Under the pieces are notes generated by a model. That model worked only from the letters and a program-made list of their open reading frames with translations. It was not told where the DNA came from and did not search any database. A stretch of 49,364 bases of DNA from Massilia cavernae (lineage in GTDB: Bacteria; Pseudomonadota; Gammaproteobacteria; Burkholderiales; Burkholderiaceae_D), in assembly GCF_003590855.1 (NCBI RefSeq), contig NZ_QYUP01000110.1, positions 1 through 49,364 of the forward strand. Reading direction: 5' to 3'. Positions 20,061 to 28,591 of this stretch are shown in pieces. Numbering within the stretch: position 1 is the stretch's first letter; the number at the start of each line of letters is the position of its first letter. The position numbers and the translations under genes are program-made.

Positions 20061-21433
20061 TGGACCGGGGCGGCGTCGACTGGTTCAGCGGCCCGCCCGC
20101 TGAAGCGTTTGCCAGGGCCCGCGCATCGGGCCGCCCGGTTTTCCTCTACTGGGGCGCCAGCTGGTGCCCGCCGTGCAACCGGATCCGCGCCGGCGCCTTC
20201 GCGCGCCCGGACTTTGCCGAACTGGCGCAATCCTTCGTCGCCCTGCACATCGACGGCGATGGGCCCGGCGCCCAGCAATTCGCGGAACAATTCCGGCTGC
20301 GCAGCTATCCAACGCTGGTGGTGTTCCGTCCAGACGGCACCGAAGTAACGCGCCTGCCGTGCGAACTGGCGCCGAAGCGTTTCGTCGAAACGCTGGCGCT
20401 GGCACTCGATGCGCGCTATCCCGTGGCGCAGTCGCTCAGCGCGGCCTTGTCGCGCGAACGGATTTTGTCCGACGACGAATGGCGCCTGCTTAGTTTCTAT
20501 TCGTGGGACACCGACGAGCAGCAGGTGCTCAAGAATCTCGATTTCGCCGCAGCGCTGGCGAGCATGACGCGCGCCTGCACCTTGCCGGCAGCCGCGGTGC
20601 GCCTCGACTGGCACGCGCTGCACGCCGCCGCAATGGGCGGCAAGTCGGGCATCGACCAGCGCGCCGCGATTTCGCGCCTGTGCGAGGCGCTGGCCGATCC
20701 CGTAACCGTATGCGTGCAGATGGATCTCGTGATTTCCCACGCGGTCGACATGGTGTGCTTCCTGACCGAGTCCGACACCAGCGCCAGGACGGAATTCGCG
20801 CAGGCGTGGGCAGCTGCGCTCGATATGCTGGAAGCGGACCAGACGCTGTGCGTGACCGACCGGCTGTCGGTGCTGCGTGCCAGGGTGCGGATGGCGCGCC
20901 TTGGCGCACCCGGCTCCGGCCTGGAGCAGCACGTCAGGTCGCGCGTGGCGGCCGCGCTCGCCGGCGAGATGGACGCGGCGCTGCGCCACGCGTTGCTCAA
21001 TTCGGCGGCCGGCGTGCTGGCCGATGCCGGCATGCTCGATGAAGCGGAAGCCTTGCTGGAAGCTGAGCTGGAACGTTCGCACTCGCCGTTCTACTTCATG
21101 CACAACCTGGCCGCGATCTCCAAGAAGCGCGGCGACGCGGTGCGCGCGGTCAATTGGTACGAACAGGCCTGGAACCGTGCGACCGGCCCAGCCACGCGCC
21201 TGCAATGGGGCGCTACTTATTTGCAGGGGCTGGGCGACTTCATGCCGCACGACGCCGGCCGCATCGACCGCTTGTCGGGTCAGATCGTGGATGCGCTTGC
21301 CGACATGCCGGACGCATCCTGCCAGCGCAACCGCACCCAGGTGCAGCGCATCGCCGCCAAGCTGGCGGTGTGGCGCGGCGACAGCAAACATGCGGAAACC
21401 TTGCGTCAGGCAGCGAGCCGTATAGCGAGCTGA
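20060..21433 (+). CDS. Thioredoxin-domain protein with long helical C-terminal region
   Basis: 457 residues. The first about 120 form a thioredoxin fold with active site GASWCPPC (near 33-40) and the cis-Pro segment RSYPTLVVF. The remaining 330 residues are helical, with TPR-like pairs (LNSAAGVLADAGMLDEAEALLEAEL, AVNWYEQAWNRA). No signal peptide is evident, so it is probably cytoplasmic. It starts within the folE stop codon (TGATGG), implying coupled translation. Function is unknown; a disulfide reductase or chaperone role is a guess from the domains. Confidence 0.85.
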   Translation: MDRGGVDWFSGPPAEAFARARASGRPVFLYWGASWCPPCNRIRAGAFARPDFAELAQSFVALHIDGDGPGAQQFAEQFRLRSYPTLVVFRPDGTEVTRLPCELAPKRFVETLALALDARYPVAQSLSAALSRERILSDDEWRLLSFYSWDTDEQQVLKNLDFAAALASMTRACTLPAAAVRLDWHALHAAAMGGKSGIDQRAAISRLCEALADPVTVCVQMDLVISHAVDMVCFLTESDTSARTEFAQAWAAALDMLEADQTLCVTDRLSVLRARVRMARLGAPGSGLEQHVRSRVAAALAGEMDAALRHALLNSAAGVLADAGMLDEAEALLEAELERSHSPFYFMHNLAAISKKRGDAVRAVNWYEQAWNRATGPATRLQWGATYLQGLGDFMPHDAGRIDRLSGQIVDALADMPDASCQRNRTQVQRIAAKLAVWRGDSKHAETLRQAASRIAS

Positions 21434-21487
21434 TTCACGGTTATCGCCAGTTTTGGCGGTGGCGCGGGAACCTGTTCCGTGTTTTCG

Positions 21488-21507
21488 CCTCCAAGGATCA
21501 TTGGAGG
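21488..21507 (+). promoter_or_regulatory. Hairpin covering the ribosome binding site of the transposase-domain gene
   Basis: CCTCCAA (21488-21494) and TTGGAGG (21501-21507) are perfect 7-base complements around a 6-base loop. The 3' arm contains the GGAGG that serves the ATG at 21518, so the folded RNA would hide it. Confidence 0.6.
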
Positions 21508-21517
21508 TGCGAATGCG

Positions 21518-21847
21518 ATGGCCATACCGGAATTCGCGACTGAGGTCTCGCGCGAAGAATTCGAAGCCGCCCGCGGCATGCTGGAAGCGGCGCGCCGCAA
21601 GACGCGGCCACGCAAGCATGACCTGTACGACGTGTTCAACGCGGTGCTGTACTTCCTGAACAGCGGCAAGTCGTGGCGCAGCCTGCCGCCGGAGTTCCCG
21701 CCGTGGCGCACCGTGCACGAATACTTCAAGCAATGGACCCTGACCAAGGGCGACGAATCGTCGCTGCTGGAGCTGGCGCTGGACAAGGCCGGGCGGCCGC
21801 AGTCGGTGCAGCAGTTGAAGGATTTGTTGGCCCAGAGGCGGGAGTAG
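21518..21847 (+). CDS. Orphan IS5/DUF4096-type transposase N-terminal domain
   Basis: 109 residues from the ATG at 21518, eleven bases after GGAGG. The sequence RKHDLYDVFNAVLYFLNSGKSWRSLPPEFPPWRTVHEYFKQW is the DNA-binding N-terminal domain of IS4/IS5-group transposases. The DDE catalytic domain is absent; the protein ends cleanly and the following sequence is not transposase-like. No terminal inverted repeats were seen at either side. It is either a decayed insertion sequence or a domesticated DNA-binding protein. Confidence 0.75.
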   Translation: MAIPEFATEVSREEFEAARGMLEAARRKTRPRKHDLYDVFNAVLYFLNSGKSWRSLPPEFPPWRTVHEYFKQWTLTKGDESSLLELALDKAGRPQSVQQLKDLLAQRRE

Positions 21848-21861
21848 GGAAGGCTGCCGCC

Positions 21862-22260
21862 TTACTTCGCCGCCTTCTCAAACACCATCTTCCCATCCAC
21901 CATGGTGTACAGCCCCACCGGCTCCCCCAGCGCTGCCGGCGCGGGCGCCGGCAGCATCGTGCAGTTCTGCGTCTCAAATTGCCACAGGCGTGACCCCGCG
22001 CGCAGGCTGTACACATTCTCGCCCGGTGAAAACACCTCGATATCCATCTCCGCCAGCGGCAGCGCGCCCAGCTTGAACTGGCGCTGGCAATCCGGCCAGC
22101 GCGCCGCCACCACGCTCACGTCGACCTCTTTCTTCCAGAAATAGTCCTGGATCACGCGCACGGTGAGCGTGTGATCGTTGCCGCTGATGTAGTGGGTGGC
22201 CGAGCCCTTGACGCAGCCAGCCAGCAGCAGCGGCGCCAGTAGTATCCATGTCCTGCGCAT
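21862..22260 (-). CDS. Small lipoprotein of unknown function
   Basis: 132 residues from the ATG at 22260. The signal peptide MRRTWILLAPLLLAGC has a good lipobox (LAGC), so the mature protein is probably lipid-anchored. The rest is beta-rich (HTLTVRVIQDYFWKKEVDVSVV..., two further cysteines that may pair). No family recognised. An open frame continues upstream of this start, but with no ribosome binding site or plausible residues. It lies just downstream of the LpxR-like gene on the same strand. Confidence 0.75.
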   Translation of the reverse strand: MRRTWILLAPLLLAGCVKGSATHYISGNDHTLTVRVIQDYFWKKEVDVSVVAARWPDCQRQFKLGALPLAEMDIEVFSPGENVYSLRAGSRLWQFETQNCTMLPAPAPAALGEPVGLYTMVDGKMVFEKAAK

Positions 22261-22322
22261 GTGAGCATCCTTGCAATGTCGTTGGCGCAGTATAGATTGC
22301 CAGTTCACGCTGGGCAACAAAC

Positions 22323-23402
22323 TCAGAATTCGGTGCCGAGCGTGATCGCCGCCATCCGGTGGCGCGGCACCGGAATCGTCGCACTGAATTCGCGCGAACG
22401 CCGCGTGACCTTTAACTGGACGAACCACGGACCGTGGCTGGCGGTCCTTGTATCCGGGAAGTCGAGCCGCATGCCCACCATCAGGTCGGTGACGAAATTG
22501 CGGCGCTTGACCTTGCGGTCGTTGTGGAACAGGCGCCCATCCAGGAAAATGCTGCGCGCCATCACCCGGCTTTCGACCACGCCGAACGTGGTGCATTGCA
22601 GCCAGCGCACCATGCAGGTGGTCAGGCCGAAGCGTTGCGGCGCAAGCTTGTTGCCGATGCCGGGAGGCGGCGGCGACACGTCGGGCAGGTCCTTGCCGAC
22701 CACGACCGCCAGCCCGCCCGCCGCATAGCTCATGATGTTGCCTGCCGCCAGGCGCCAGTAGCCTGCGGTGTTGACTTGAATGTCGTCGCCGAACGTGGCC
22801 GACAGGCCGTCGATGGCGGTGCGCCGCTCCGCGCTGGCCATCACGGCAAGCGATCCGCCGACCTGGTTGTGCCAGCCCTGCGGCAGCGGGCGGTCGAGCA
22901 TGCGGTGGAACAGCTTCTGCGCGTCCTCCGCCAGCGAGGCCGGCCCCGTCACGCCAGCCTGTGCGGTCAGCGTGGTCAGCGTGCGGCGGTCAGGCGACAG
23001 CAGCGCGTAGGACTGCTCGACGTACAGCAGGCCCGCCCAAGGCCGGTCCAGCGGCTGCGGCGCGGCCACGGTGATGTCGTTCGGCGTGTACATCAATTGG
23101 CCGAAGTTGGTCTGGGTGGTAAGCAGCGTGCTGCCTTCGCAGCCGAGCGGGCCGCAGGCGCGTTCCGTCAGACCGCGCACGAATCGGCCGCGCCGGTCGC
23201 GCGAGCCTTTGACCGAGAACTGCACGCCGTTGGTGTAGTAGCGGTCCGTGTCGAACATCATGTCGTTCTCGAACGTGCCGAAGTGGACGATTTCCTGGCG
23301 CGCCGGTGCGGGTGACTGCGCGCTGGCGGCCCCGCAGCAAAGCAGGCATACCGCGATGGCGGCGCGGCGGGAGAAGGCAGGGATGACGGAAAACAGCGAC
23401 AT
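22323..23402 (-). CDS. LpxR-family outer-membrane lipid A deacylase (DUF2219)
   Basis: 359 residues with a signal peptide ending ASAQS. ENDMMFDTDRYYTNGVQFS is the conserved start of the LpxR beta-barrel, carrying Asn/Asp residues near the calcium site, and PWAGLLY is a second family landmark. The protein ends in Phe (LGTEF), as outer-membrane barrels do. LpxR enzymes remove the 3'-acyloxyacyl chain from lipid A and so alter envelope properties. It is divergent from the molybdoenzyme/sox operon. Confidence 0.88.
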   Translation of the reverse strand: MSLFSVIPAFSRRAAIAVCLLCCGAASAQSPAPARQEIVHFGTFENDMMFDTDRYYTNGVQFSVKGSRDRRGRFVRGLTERACGPLGCEGSTLLTTQTNFGQLMYTPNDITVAAPQPLDRPWAGLLYVEQSYALLSPDRRTLTTLTAQAGVTGPASLAEDAQKLFHRMLDRPLPQGWHNQVGGSLAVMASAERRTAIDGLSATFGDDIQVNTAGYWRLAAGNIMSYAAGGLAVVVGKDLPDVSPPPPGIGNKLAPQRFGLTTCMVRWLQCTTFGVVESRVMARSIFLDGRLFHNDRKVKRRNFVTDLMVGMRLDFPDTRTASHGPWFVQLKVTRRSREFSATIPVPRHRMAAITLGTEF

Positions 23403-23587
23403 GGCAGCACCGCCTTTCCATTGTGTGACGACCGATCAGCTCGATTGTAGGCATGGGTTTCCGGCCAGCCTTGCCATTGCTCATATCGCGCCCCGACTAC
23501 CGTGGTCATGAATGCTTCAGCATCCACCGAAAAGCAGGTGTAATATGTTCTACGTTTTCATTCGAACAACTACGACAGGAGCGCGGG

Positions 23588-24088
23588 ATGGCGAAGCTGA
23601 ACGTGAATGGCAGTGTGCGTGAATTCGAGGCGGAGGATGACACGCCGCTGCTATGGGTGCTGCGCGAGCAGCTCGGCCTGACCGGCACCAAGTACGGCTG
23701 CGGCGTCGCTGCCTGCGGCGCCTGCACCGTCCACATCGACGGCGAACCTACCCGCAGCTGCGTGCGGCCGGTATCGTCGGTGACCGCGTCCCAGAAGATC
23801 GTCACCATCGAAGGCCTGTCGAAGGACGGCTCGCACCCGGTACAGAAGGCCTGGGCGGCGCTGGACGTGCCGCAGTGCGGCTTTTGCCAGTCGGGCATGA
23901 TCATGGCCGCCACCGCGCTGCTGAAAGCCAAGCCGAAACCGACCGACGCCGATATCGACGCGGCGATGACCAACATCTGCCGCTGCGGCACCTACAACCG
24001 CGTGCGCGCCGCCATCAAGGTGGTGGCAAAGGGCGGCGACGTGAAGAGCGCCGGCCTGGCGATCCAGCACGTGGGAGAAAAAGCATGA
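23588..24088 (+). CDS. [2Fe-2S] subunit of a xanthine-oxidase-family molybdoenzyme (IorA-like)
   Basis: 166 residues after an AGGAG site. The plant-type [2Fe-2S] cluster cysteines are C38, C43, C46 and about C58 (CGVAACGAC); the second cluster uses CGFCQSG and [12 protein letters not shown]. This is the small electron-transfer subunit of two-subunit hydroxylases such as isoquinoline 1-oxidoreductase. It has no FAD subunit partner here. It is the first gene of the operon and overlaps the next by ATGA. Confidence 0.93.
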   Translation: MAKLNVNGSVREFEAEDDTPLLWVLREQLGLTGTKYGCGVAACGACTVHIDGEPTRSCVRPVSSVTASQKIVTIEGLSKDGSHPVQKAWAALDVPQCGFCQSGMIMAATALLKAKPKPTDADIDAAMTNICRCGTYNRVRAAIKVVAKGGDVKSAGLAIQHVGEKA

Positions 24089-26277
24089 GCGCCGCTACCG
24101 CACCGGCATCGGCTTCCCGCCGCGGCTTCCTGAAAAAATCGGCCGGCACCGCCGCCAGCCTGGTGGTCGCTTTCCACATTCCGTTTGCCTCCGACGTGTC
24201 GGCACAGGATGCCGCCGCCACGCCTGAGGTCAACGCCTGGGTGGTGGTAAAGCCGGACGACACCATCGTCATCCGCATCGCCCGTTCCGAGATGGGGCAG
24301 GGAACGCTGACCGGCCTCGCCCAGTTGGTGGGCGAAGAGCTGGAATGCGACTGGAGCCGGGTGACCACCGAGTACCCGACGCCGGGCGAAAACCTGGCGC
24401 GCAAGCGGGTCTGGGGCAGCTTCTCGACCGGCGGCAGCCGCGGCATCCGCGAATCGCACGAATACGTGCGCAAGGGCGGCGCCGCGGCGCGCATGATGCT
24501 GGTGCAGGCCGCAGCCGAGGGCTGGAAGGTGCCGGTGGCCGAGTGCCGCGCCGCCAACAGCATCGTCACGCACGTGCCGACCGGCCGCACCATCAGCTAC
24601 GGCAAGCTGGCCGGCGCCGCGTCCAAACTGCCCGTGCCGACCGAAGTGGCGCTCAAGGACCCGAAGGACTGGAAGGTCGCCGGCAAGCGCCTGGCGCGGC
24701 TGGACACGGTGGAAAAGACCACCGGCGCACAGGTCTACGGCATGGACATCAACATGCCCGGCATGCTCAATGCCGCCATCAAGGATTGCCCTGTCTTCGG
24801 CGGCAAGGTTAAGAGTTTCGACGCCTCCGCCATCGAAAAGCGTCCGGGCGTGAAGCAGGTGATCCAGGTGGGCGACTCCGCCGTGGCGGTGGTTGCCGAT
24901 ACCTGGTGGCGCGCCAAGACCGCGCTGGACGCACTGCCGATCGAATGGGACAAGGGCCCCAACGCCAAGCTGTCGAGCGCGGACATCGCCGCCATGCTCA
25001 AGGCCGGCTTGGACGCGAATGACGCGGTGGTGGGCAACCAGAACGGCGACGCGCGCGCGGCCATCGCCGGCGCGGCGCGCAAGGTGGAGGCGGTGTATTC
25101 GTACCCGTACCAGAACCACGCCACCATGGAGACCATGAACGCCACGGCGAAGTGGACGCCGTCGCGCTGCGAAGTGTGGACACCAACCCAGAACGGTGAA
25201 GCCGCGCTGGCCGCGACATCGGAGGCATCGGGCCTGCCGCCGGCGCAGTGCGAGGTGTACAAGGTGCACCTGGGCGGCGGCTTCGGCCGGCGCGGCGCCA
25301 CCCACGACTGGGTGCGCCAGGCGGTGCTGATCGCAAAGGAACTGCCCGGCACGCCGGTAAAGCTGATCTGGTCGCGCGAAGAAGACATGATGCACGGCCG
25401 CTACCACCCGGTCACGCAGTGCAAGCTGACTGCCGCGCTTGACGCCAAGGGCGAGATCACCGGGCTGCACATGCGCATTTCGGGCCAGTCCATCCTCGCC
25501 TCCGTGCTGCCGCAGAATATCAGGGACGGCAAGGACCCGGTCGTGTTCCAGGGCCTGAATGCGGGCGGCGGCGAAGCCATGATCGGCTACACCTTCCCTA
25601 ACCTGCTGGTCGACCATGCGATGCGCAATCCGCCGGTGCCGCCGGGCTTCTGGCGCGGCGTGAACCTGAACCAGAACGCGATCTACCTCGAGTGCTTCAT
25701 CGACGAGATCGCACACGCCACCAAACAGGATCCGCTGGCGCTGCGCCGCAAGCTGATGGCCAACCATCCGAAACACCTGGCCACGCTGAACGCGGTGGCC
25801 GAGCGGGTCGGCTGGAACAAGAAGCCGGCCAAGGGCGTGTTCCGCGGGCTGGCGCAGACACACGGCTTCGGCAGCTACGTGGCCGCCTGCGCCGAGGTCT
25901 CGGTCAGCAAGGACGGCAAGCTGAAGATCCACCGCATCGTCGCGGCCACCGACCCCGGCCACGTCGTCAATCCGCAGCAGATCGAAGCGCAGGTGGAGGG
26001 TTCCTTCGTGTACGGCCTGTCGGCCGCGCTGTACGGCGCCTGCACGGTGAAGGATGGGCAAATCGAGCAGGACAATTTCAGCAGCTACGAGGTCATGAAG
26101 ATGGATGCGATGCCGAAGGTGGAAACCGTGATCGTGCCGTCGGGCGGCTTCTGGGGTGGGGTGGGCGAGCCGACGATCGCGGTGGCCGCGCCGGCGGTGC
26201 TGAATGCGATCTTCGCCGCCACCGGTAAGCGCATCCGCGACCTGCCGCTGAAGAACCACAGCCTGAAGCGGACCTGA
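24085..26277 (+). CDS. Molybdopterin-binding subunit, xanthine-oxidase family (IorB-like), Tat-exported
   Basis: 730 residues. A twin-arginine signal ([11 protein letters not shown]) shows export as a folded protein to the periplasm. Molybdopterin-binding segments include GGGFGRRG and [13 protein letters not shown]; the catalytic glutamate is in [14 protein letters not shown] near the C-terminus. Relatives oxidise aldehydes or N-heterocycles using water as oxygen donor. The layout (iron-sulfur subunit first, no FAD subunit) implies electrons pass to cytochrome c. Only 13 bases separate it from soxX, so both enzymes probably come from one transcript. Substrate unknown. Confidence 0.92.
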   Translation: MSAATAPASASRRGFLKKSAGTAASLVVAFHIPFASDVSAQDAAATPEVNAWVVVKPDDTIVIRIARSEMGQGTLTGLAQLVGEELECDWSRVTTEYPTPGENLARKRVWGSFSTGGSRGIRESHEYVRKGGAAARMMLVQAAAEGWKVPVAECRAANSIVTHVPTGRTISYGKLAGAASKLPVPTEVALKDPKDWKVAGKRLARLDTVEKTTGAQVYGMDINMPGMLNAAIKDCPVFGGKVKSFDASAIEKRPGVKQVIQVGDSAVAVVADTWWRAKTALDALPIEWDKGPNAKLSSADIAAMLKAGLDANDAVVGNQNGDARAAIAGAARKVEAVYSYPYQNHATMETMNATAKWTPSRCEVWTPTQNGEAALAATSEASGLPPAQCEVYKVHLGGGFGRRGATHDWVRQAVLIAKELPGTPVKLIWSREEDMMHGRYHPVTQCKLTAALDAKGEITGLHMRISGQSILASVLPQNIRDGKDPVVFQGLNAGGGEAMIGYTFPNLLVDHAMRNPPVPPGFWRGVNLNQNAIYLECFIDEIAHATKQDPLALRRKLMANHPKHLATLNAVAERVGWNKKPAKGVFRGLAQTHGFGSYVAACAEVSVSKDGKLKIHRIVAATDPGHVVNPQQIEAQVEGSFVYGLSAALYGACTVKDGQIEQDNFSSYEVMKMDAMPKVETVIVPSGGFWGGVGEPTIAVAAPAVLNAIFAATGKRIRDLPLKNHSLKRT

Positions 26278-26290
26278 CGCGGGTGATGCG

Positions 26291-26725
26291 ATGCGACTTG
26301 CCGCCACATTGTTCCTCGCCGCCGCGGCCAGCGCCGCGTGCGGAGTGGCGCATGCCGCGTATGTAGTGAAAGGCGATGCGATTCCCGCATCGCTGACCGG
26401 CACGCCGGGCGACGCCGCACGCGGGCGCGCCATCGTCGCCAACCGCCAGCTTGGCCTTTGCCTGCTGTGCCACACCGGGCCGATTCCCGAGGAACGCTTC
26501 CAGGGCACGCTTGCACCGGACCTGGCGGGCAGTGGCGCGCGCTGGTCGGCGGGCCAGCTTCGGCTGCGCATCGTCGATGCGGCCCGGCTCAACCTGGCCA
26601 CCATCATGCCTGCGTATTACGAAACCAAAGGCCTGGCGCGCGTTCCGCCCGCCCTGAAAGGCAAGACTATCTTCACGGCGCAGCAGGTGGAAGACGTTGT
26701 CGCATGGCTGGAGACGCTGCGATGA
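26291..26725 (+). CDS. soxX: Sulfur-oxidation cytochrome SoxX
   Basis: 144 residues with a signal peptide (ends AHAAY). One heme site LCLLCHTG near residue 57 and a late methionine ligand candidate (ATIMPAYY) fit monoheme SoxX. In the family, SoxX accepts the electrons when SoxA joins a sulfur substrate to SoxY. It overlaps soxY by ATGA. Confidence 0.9.
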   Translation: MRLAATLFLAAAASAACGVAHAAYVVKGDAIPASLTGTPGDAARGRAIVANRQLGLCLLCHTGPIPEERFQGTLAPDLAGSGARWSAGQLRLRIVDAARLNLATIMPAYYETKGLARVPPALKGKTIFTAQQVEDVVAWLETLR

Positions 26726-27186
26726 GCGACGCGCTCGACAACACCCGCCGGCGCCTGCTGTCCGCAGGCGTTGGCATGCTGGCGATTGCGGTCGTGGGGC
26801 CGGTGATGGCGACGCCGGAAGAGATGGCGTCGGCGATTGCCGCCTTCACCGGCGGCGCCGCGCCAACGGCGGGCAAAGTAACGCTCGATATCGCCCAGCT
26901 GGTCGACAATGGCAACGCTGTTCCAATGACTGTCAGCGTCGACAGCCCGATGACCGCAGCCGACCATGTGACTGCGATCGCAGTGTTCAACGAACGTAAT
27001 CCCCAGACCGACGTGGTCAAATTCACGCTTGGCCCACGCAGCGGCAAGGCCGTGGTGTCGACCCGCATTCGGCTGGCGACTTCGCAGAAGCTGGTGGCGG
27101 TGGCGCGTCTCTCGGATGGCTCGTTCTGGTCCGGCAGCGCCGATGTGATCGTCACGCTGGCGGCATGCATCGAAGGGGAGGCCTGA
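26722..27186 (+). CDS. soxY: Sulfur carrier protein SoxY (atypical C-terminal arm)
   Basis: 154 residues. A Tat-type signal (TRRRLLSAG) exports it, normally together with SoxZ. The C-terminus reads VTLAACIEGEA: the single carrier cysteine is present, but the usual GGCGG swinging-arm motif is not. The cysteine holds the sulfur substrate covalently in the family. It is flanked by soxX and soxZ with no gaps. Confidence 0.88.
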   Translation: MSDALDNTRRRLLSAGVGMLAIAVVGPVMATPEEMASAIAAFTGGAAPTAGKVTLDIAQLVDNGNAVPMTVSVDSPMTAADHVTAIAVFNERNPQTDVVKFTLGPRSGKAVVSTRIRLATSQKLVAVARLSDGSFWSGSADVIVTLAACIEGEA

Positions 27187-27510
27187 ATGGCGAGCGCACT
27201 GATCACCATGCCCGCGCAGGCAAGGCGCGGCGAAGTCATCGAGATAAAGGCGCTGATAGCGCATCCGATGGAGACGGGCTTCCGTCCCGGCGCGGACGGC
27301 AAGGTGCTGGCGCGCGACATCATCCGCCGCTTTACTTGCCTGTACAACGGGCAGCAGGTGTTCGGCGCCGAACTGCATCCGGCGATTTCGGCCAATCCTT
27401 ACATCGCGTTCTTCACGGTGGCGACTGAAAACGGTACGCTGGAATTCCGCTGGGAGGGCGACAACGGCTTCTCCCAGGCCGAAACGCGGCCCATCACGGT
27501 GATGGGTTAA
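27187..27510 (+). CDS. soxZ: SoxYZ complex subunit SoxZ
   Basis: 107 residues, normal for SoxZ: a single immunoglobulin-like fold with ARRGEVIEIKALIAHPMETG near the start and NPYIAFFTV late. It has no export signal and is expected to ride through the Tat pore with SoxY. The ATG directly follows the soxY stop. Confidence 0.93.
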   Translation: MASALITMPAQARRGEVIEIKALIAHPMETGFRPGADGKVLARDIIRRFTCLYNGQQVFGAELHPAISANPYIAFFTVATENGTLEFRWEGDNGFSQAETRPITVMG

Positions 27511-27513
27511 GCC

Positions 27514-28278
27514 ATGCGGCGCCGCGCCTTCGTCCTCGTCACGGCCTGCATCGCGGCGGCAGCGATGGCAGTGGAGCCAGGCCAGCGCCGCTCCGGCTTT
27601 GATTTCATGAGCGAATCGACAAGGACCATGCAGCGCGACGACACCCAGAACCCGGCGATGCTGTGGGTAAGCGAGGGCGAAGCGATGTGGCAGGCCAAGG
27701 CGGGCAAGGACGGCAAGTCCTGCGCCAGCTGCCACGGCGATGCGAAGTCCACTATGCGCGGCGTGGCGGCGCGCTTCCCAACCTTCGATGAATCGGCGAA
27801 CGGCGTTATCAACCTGGGGCAGCGCATCAACCAGTGCCGCAAGGGCATGCACGCCGAGCCGTTCAAGCCGGAGAGCCGTGAGCTTCTCAGCCTCGAGAGC
27901 TACGTCGCCATCCACTCGCGCGGCATGCCGGTCAATCCACCCGCCGACAAGCGCCTGCGCGAGCCCACCGAACGGGGCAAGCAGTTATTCTTCCAGCGGA
28001 TAGGCCAGTTGAACCTGTCGTGCGCGCAGTGCCACGACGCCAACTGGGGCAAGAAGCTTGGCGGCAGCACGATCCCGCAGGGGCACGCCAACGCCTACCC
28101 GATCTACCGGCTGGAATGGCAAGGCGTGGGATCGCTTCAGCGCCGCCTGCGCAACTGCATGAGCGGCGTACGCGCCGAAGTACCGCCCTACAACGCGCAG
28201 GAGCTAGTGGAGCTGGAGCTGTACCTCGCCGCGCGCGCGAAGGGCATGCCGATCGAATCGCCGGGCGTCCGGCCATAA
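27514..28278 (+). CDS. soxA: Sulfur-oxidation cytochrome SoxA (diheme)
   Basis: 254 residues with a signal peptide. Two CxxCH heme sites are present (CASCH near residue 70, CAQCH near 170). The cysteine in NCMSGVRAE matches the SoxA active-site cysteine that becomes a heme ligand persulfide. With SoxX it forms the c-type cytochrome that ties thiosulfate or similar to SoxY. The start lies three bases after the soxZ stop. Confidence 0.92.
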   Translation: MRRRAFVLVTACIAAAAMAVEPGQRRSGFDFMSESTRTMQRDDTQNPAMLWVSEGEAMWQAKAGKDGKSCASCHGDAKSTMRGVAARFPTFDESANGVINLGQRINQCRKGMHAEPFKPESRELLSLESYVAIHSRGMPVNPPADKRLREPTERGKQLFFQRIGQLNLSCAQCHDANWGKKLGGSTIPQGHANAYPIYRLEWQGVGSLQRRLRNCMSGVRAEVPPYNAQELVELELYLAARAKGMPIESPGVRP

Positions 28279-28292
28279 CCAGGAGGGAGTTC

Positions 28293-28580
28293 ATGAACAA
28301 GCTGCTTTGCCTGCTGTTGTTTGCACCTGTCCTTGCCGCCGCTTCGCCCGTTGGCGAGCGGCTGTATGCGACCTGCGTGGCCTGCCACGGGACCAACGGG
28401 AAACCGGCGGGGAACGCGCTGCCGAAGCTGGCGGGGCAACCGAAGGAAGCGCTGGTGGCGTCGATGCGCGCCTTCCGGGACGGCACGCGGCCCGCGACCA
28501 TCATGCACCAGATCTCGAAGGGCTATACCGACCAGCAGGTCGAGCAGATAGCCGCCTTCCTGGCTTCACAAAAACCATAA
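28293..28580 (+). CDS. Small monoheme cytochrome c (c553/FccA-like)
   Basis: 95 residues: a signal peptide, one CVACHGTNG heme site, a PKLAGQPKEAL segment and a likely Met ligand (TIMHQISKGYTDQQ). It sits directly before the FccB-like flavoprotein, so it is probably its heme subunit and passes electrons from sulfide oxidation to the respiratory chain. A strong AGGAGGG precedes the ATG. Confidence 0.88.
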   Translation: MNKLLCLLLFAPVLAAASPVGERLYATCVACHGTNGKPAGNALPKLAGQPKEALVASMRAFRDGTRPATIMHQISKGYTDQQVEQIAAFLASQKP

Positions 28581-28591
28581 GGGGGATAGCC

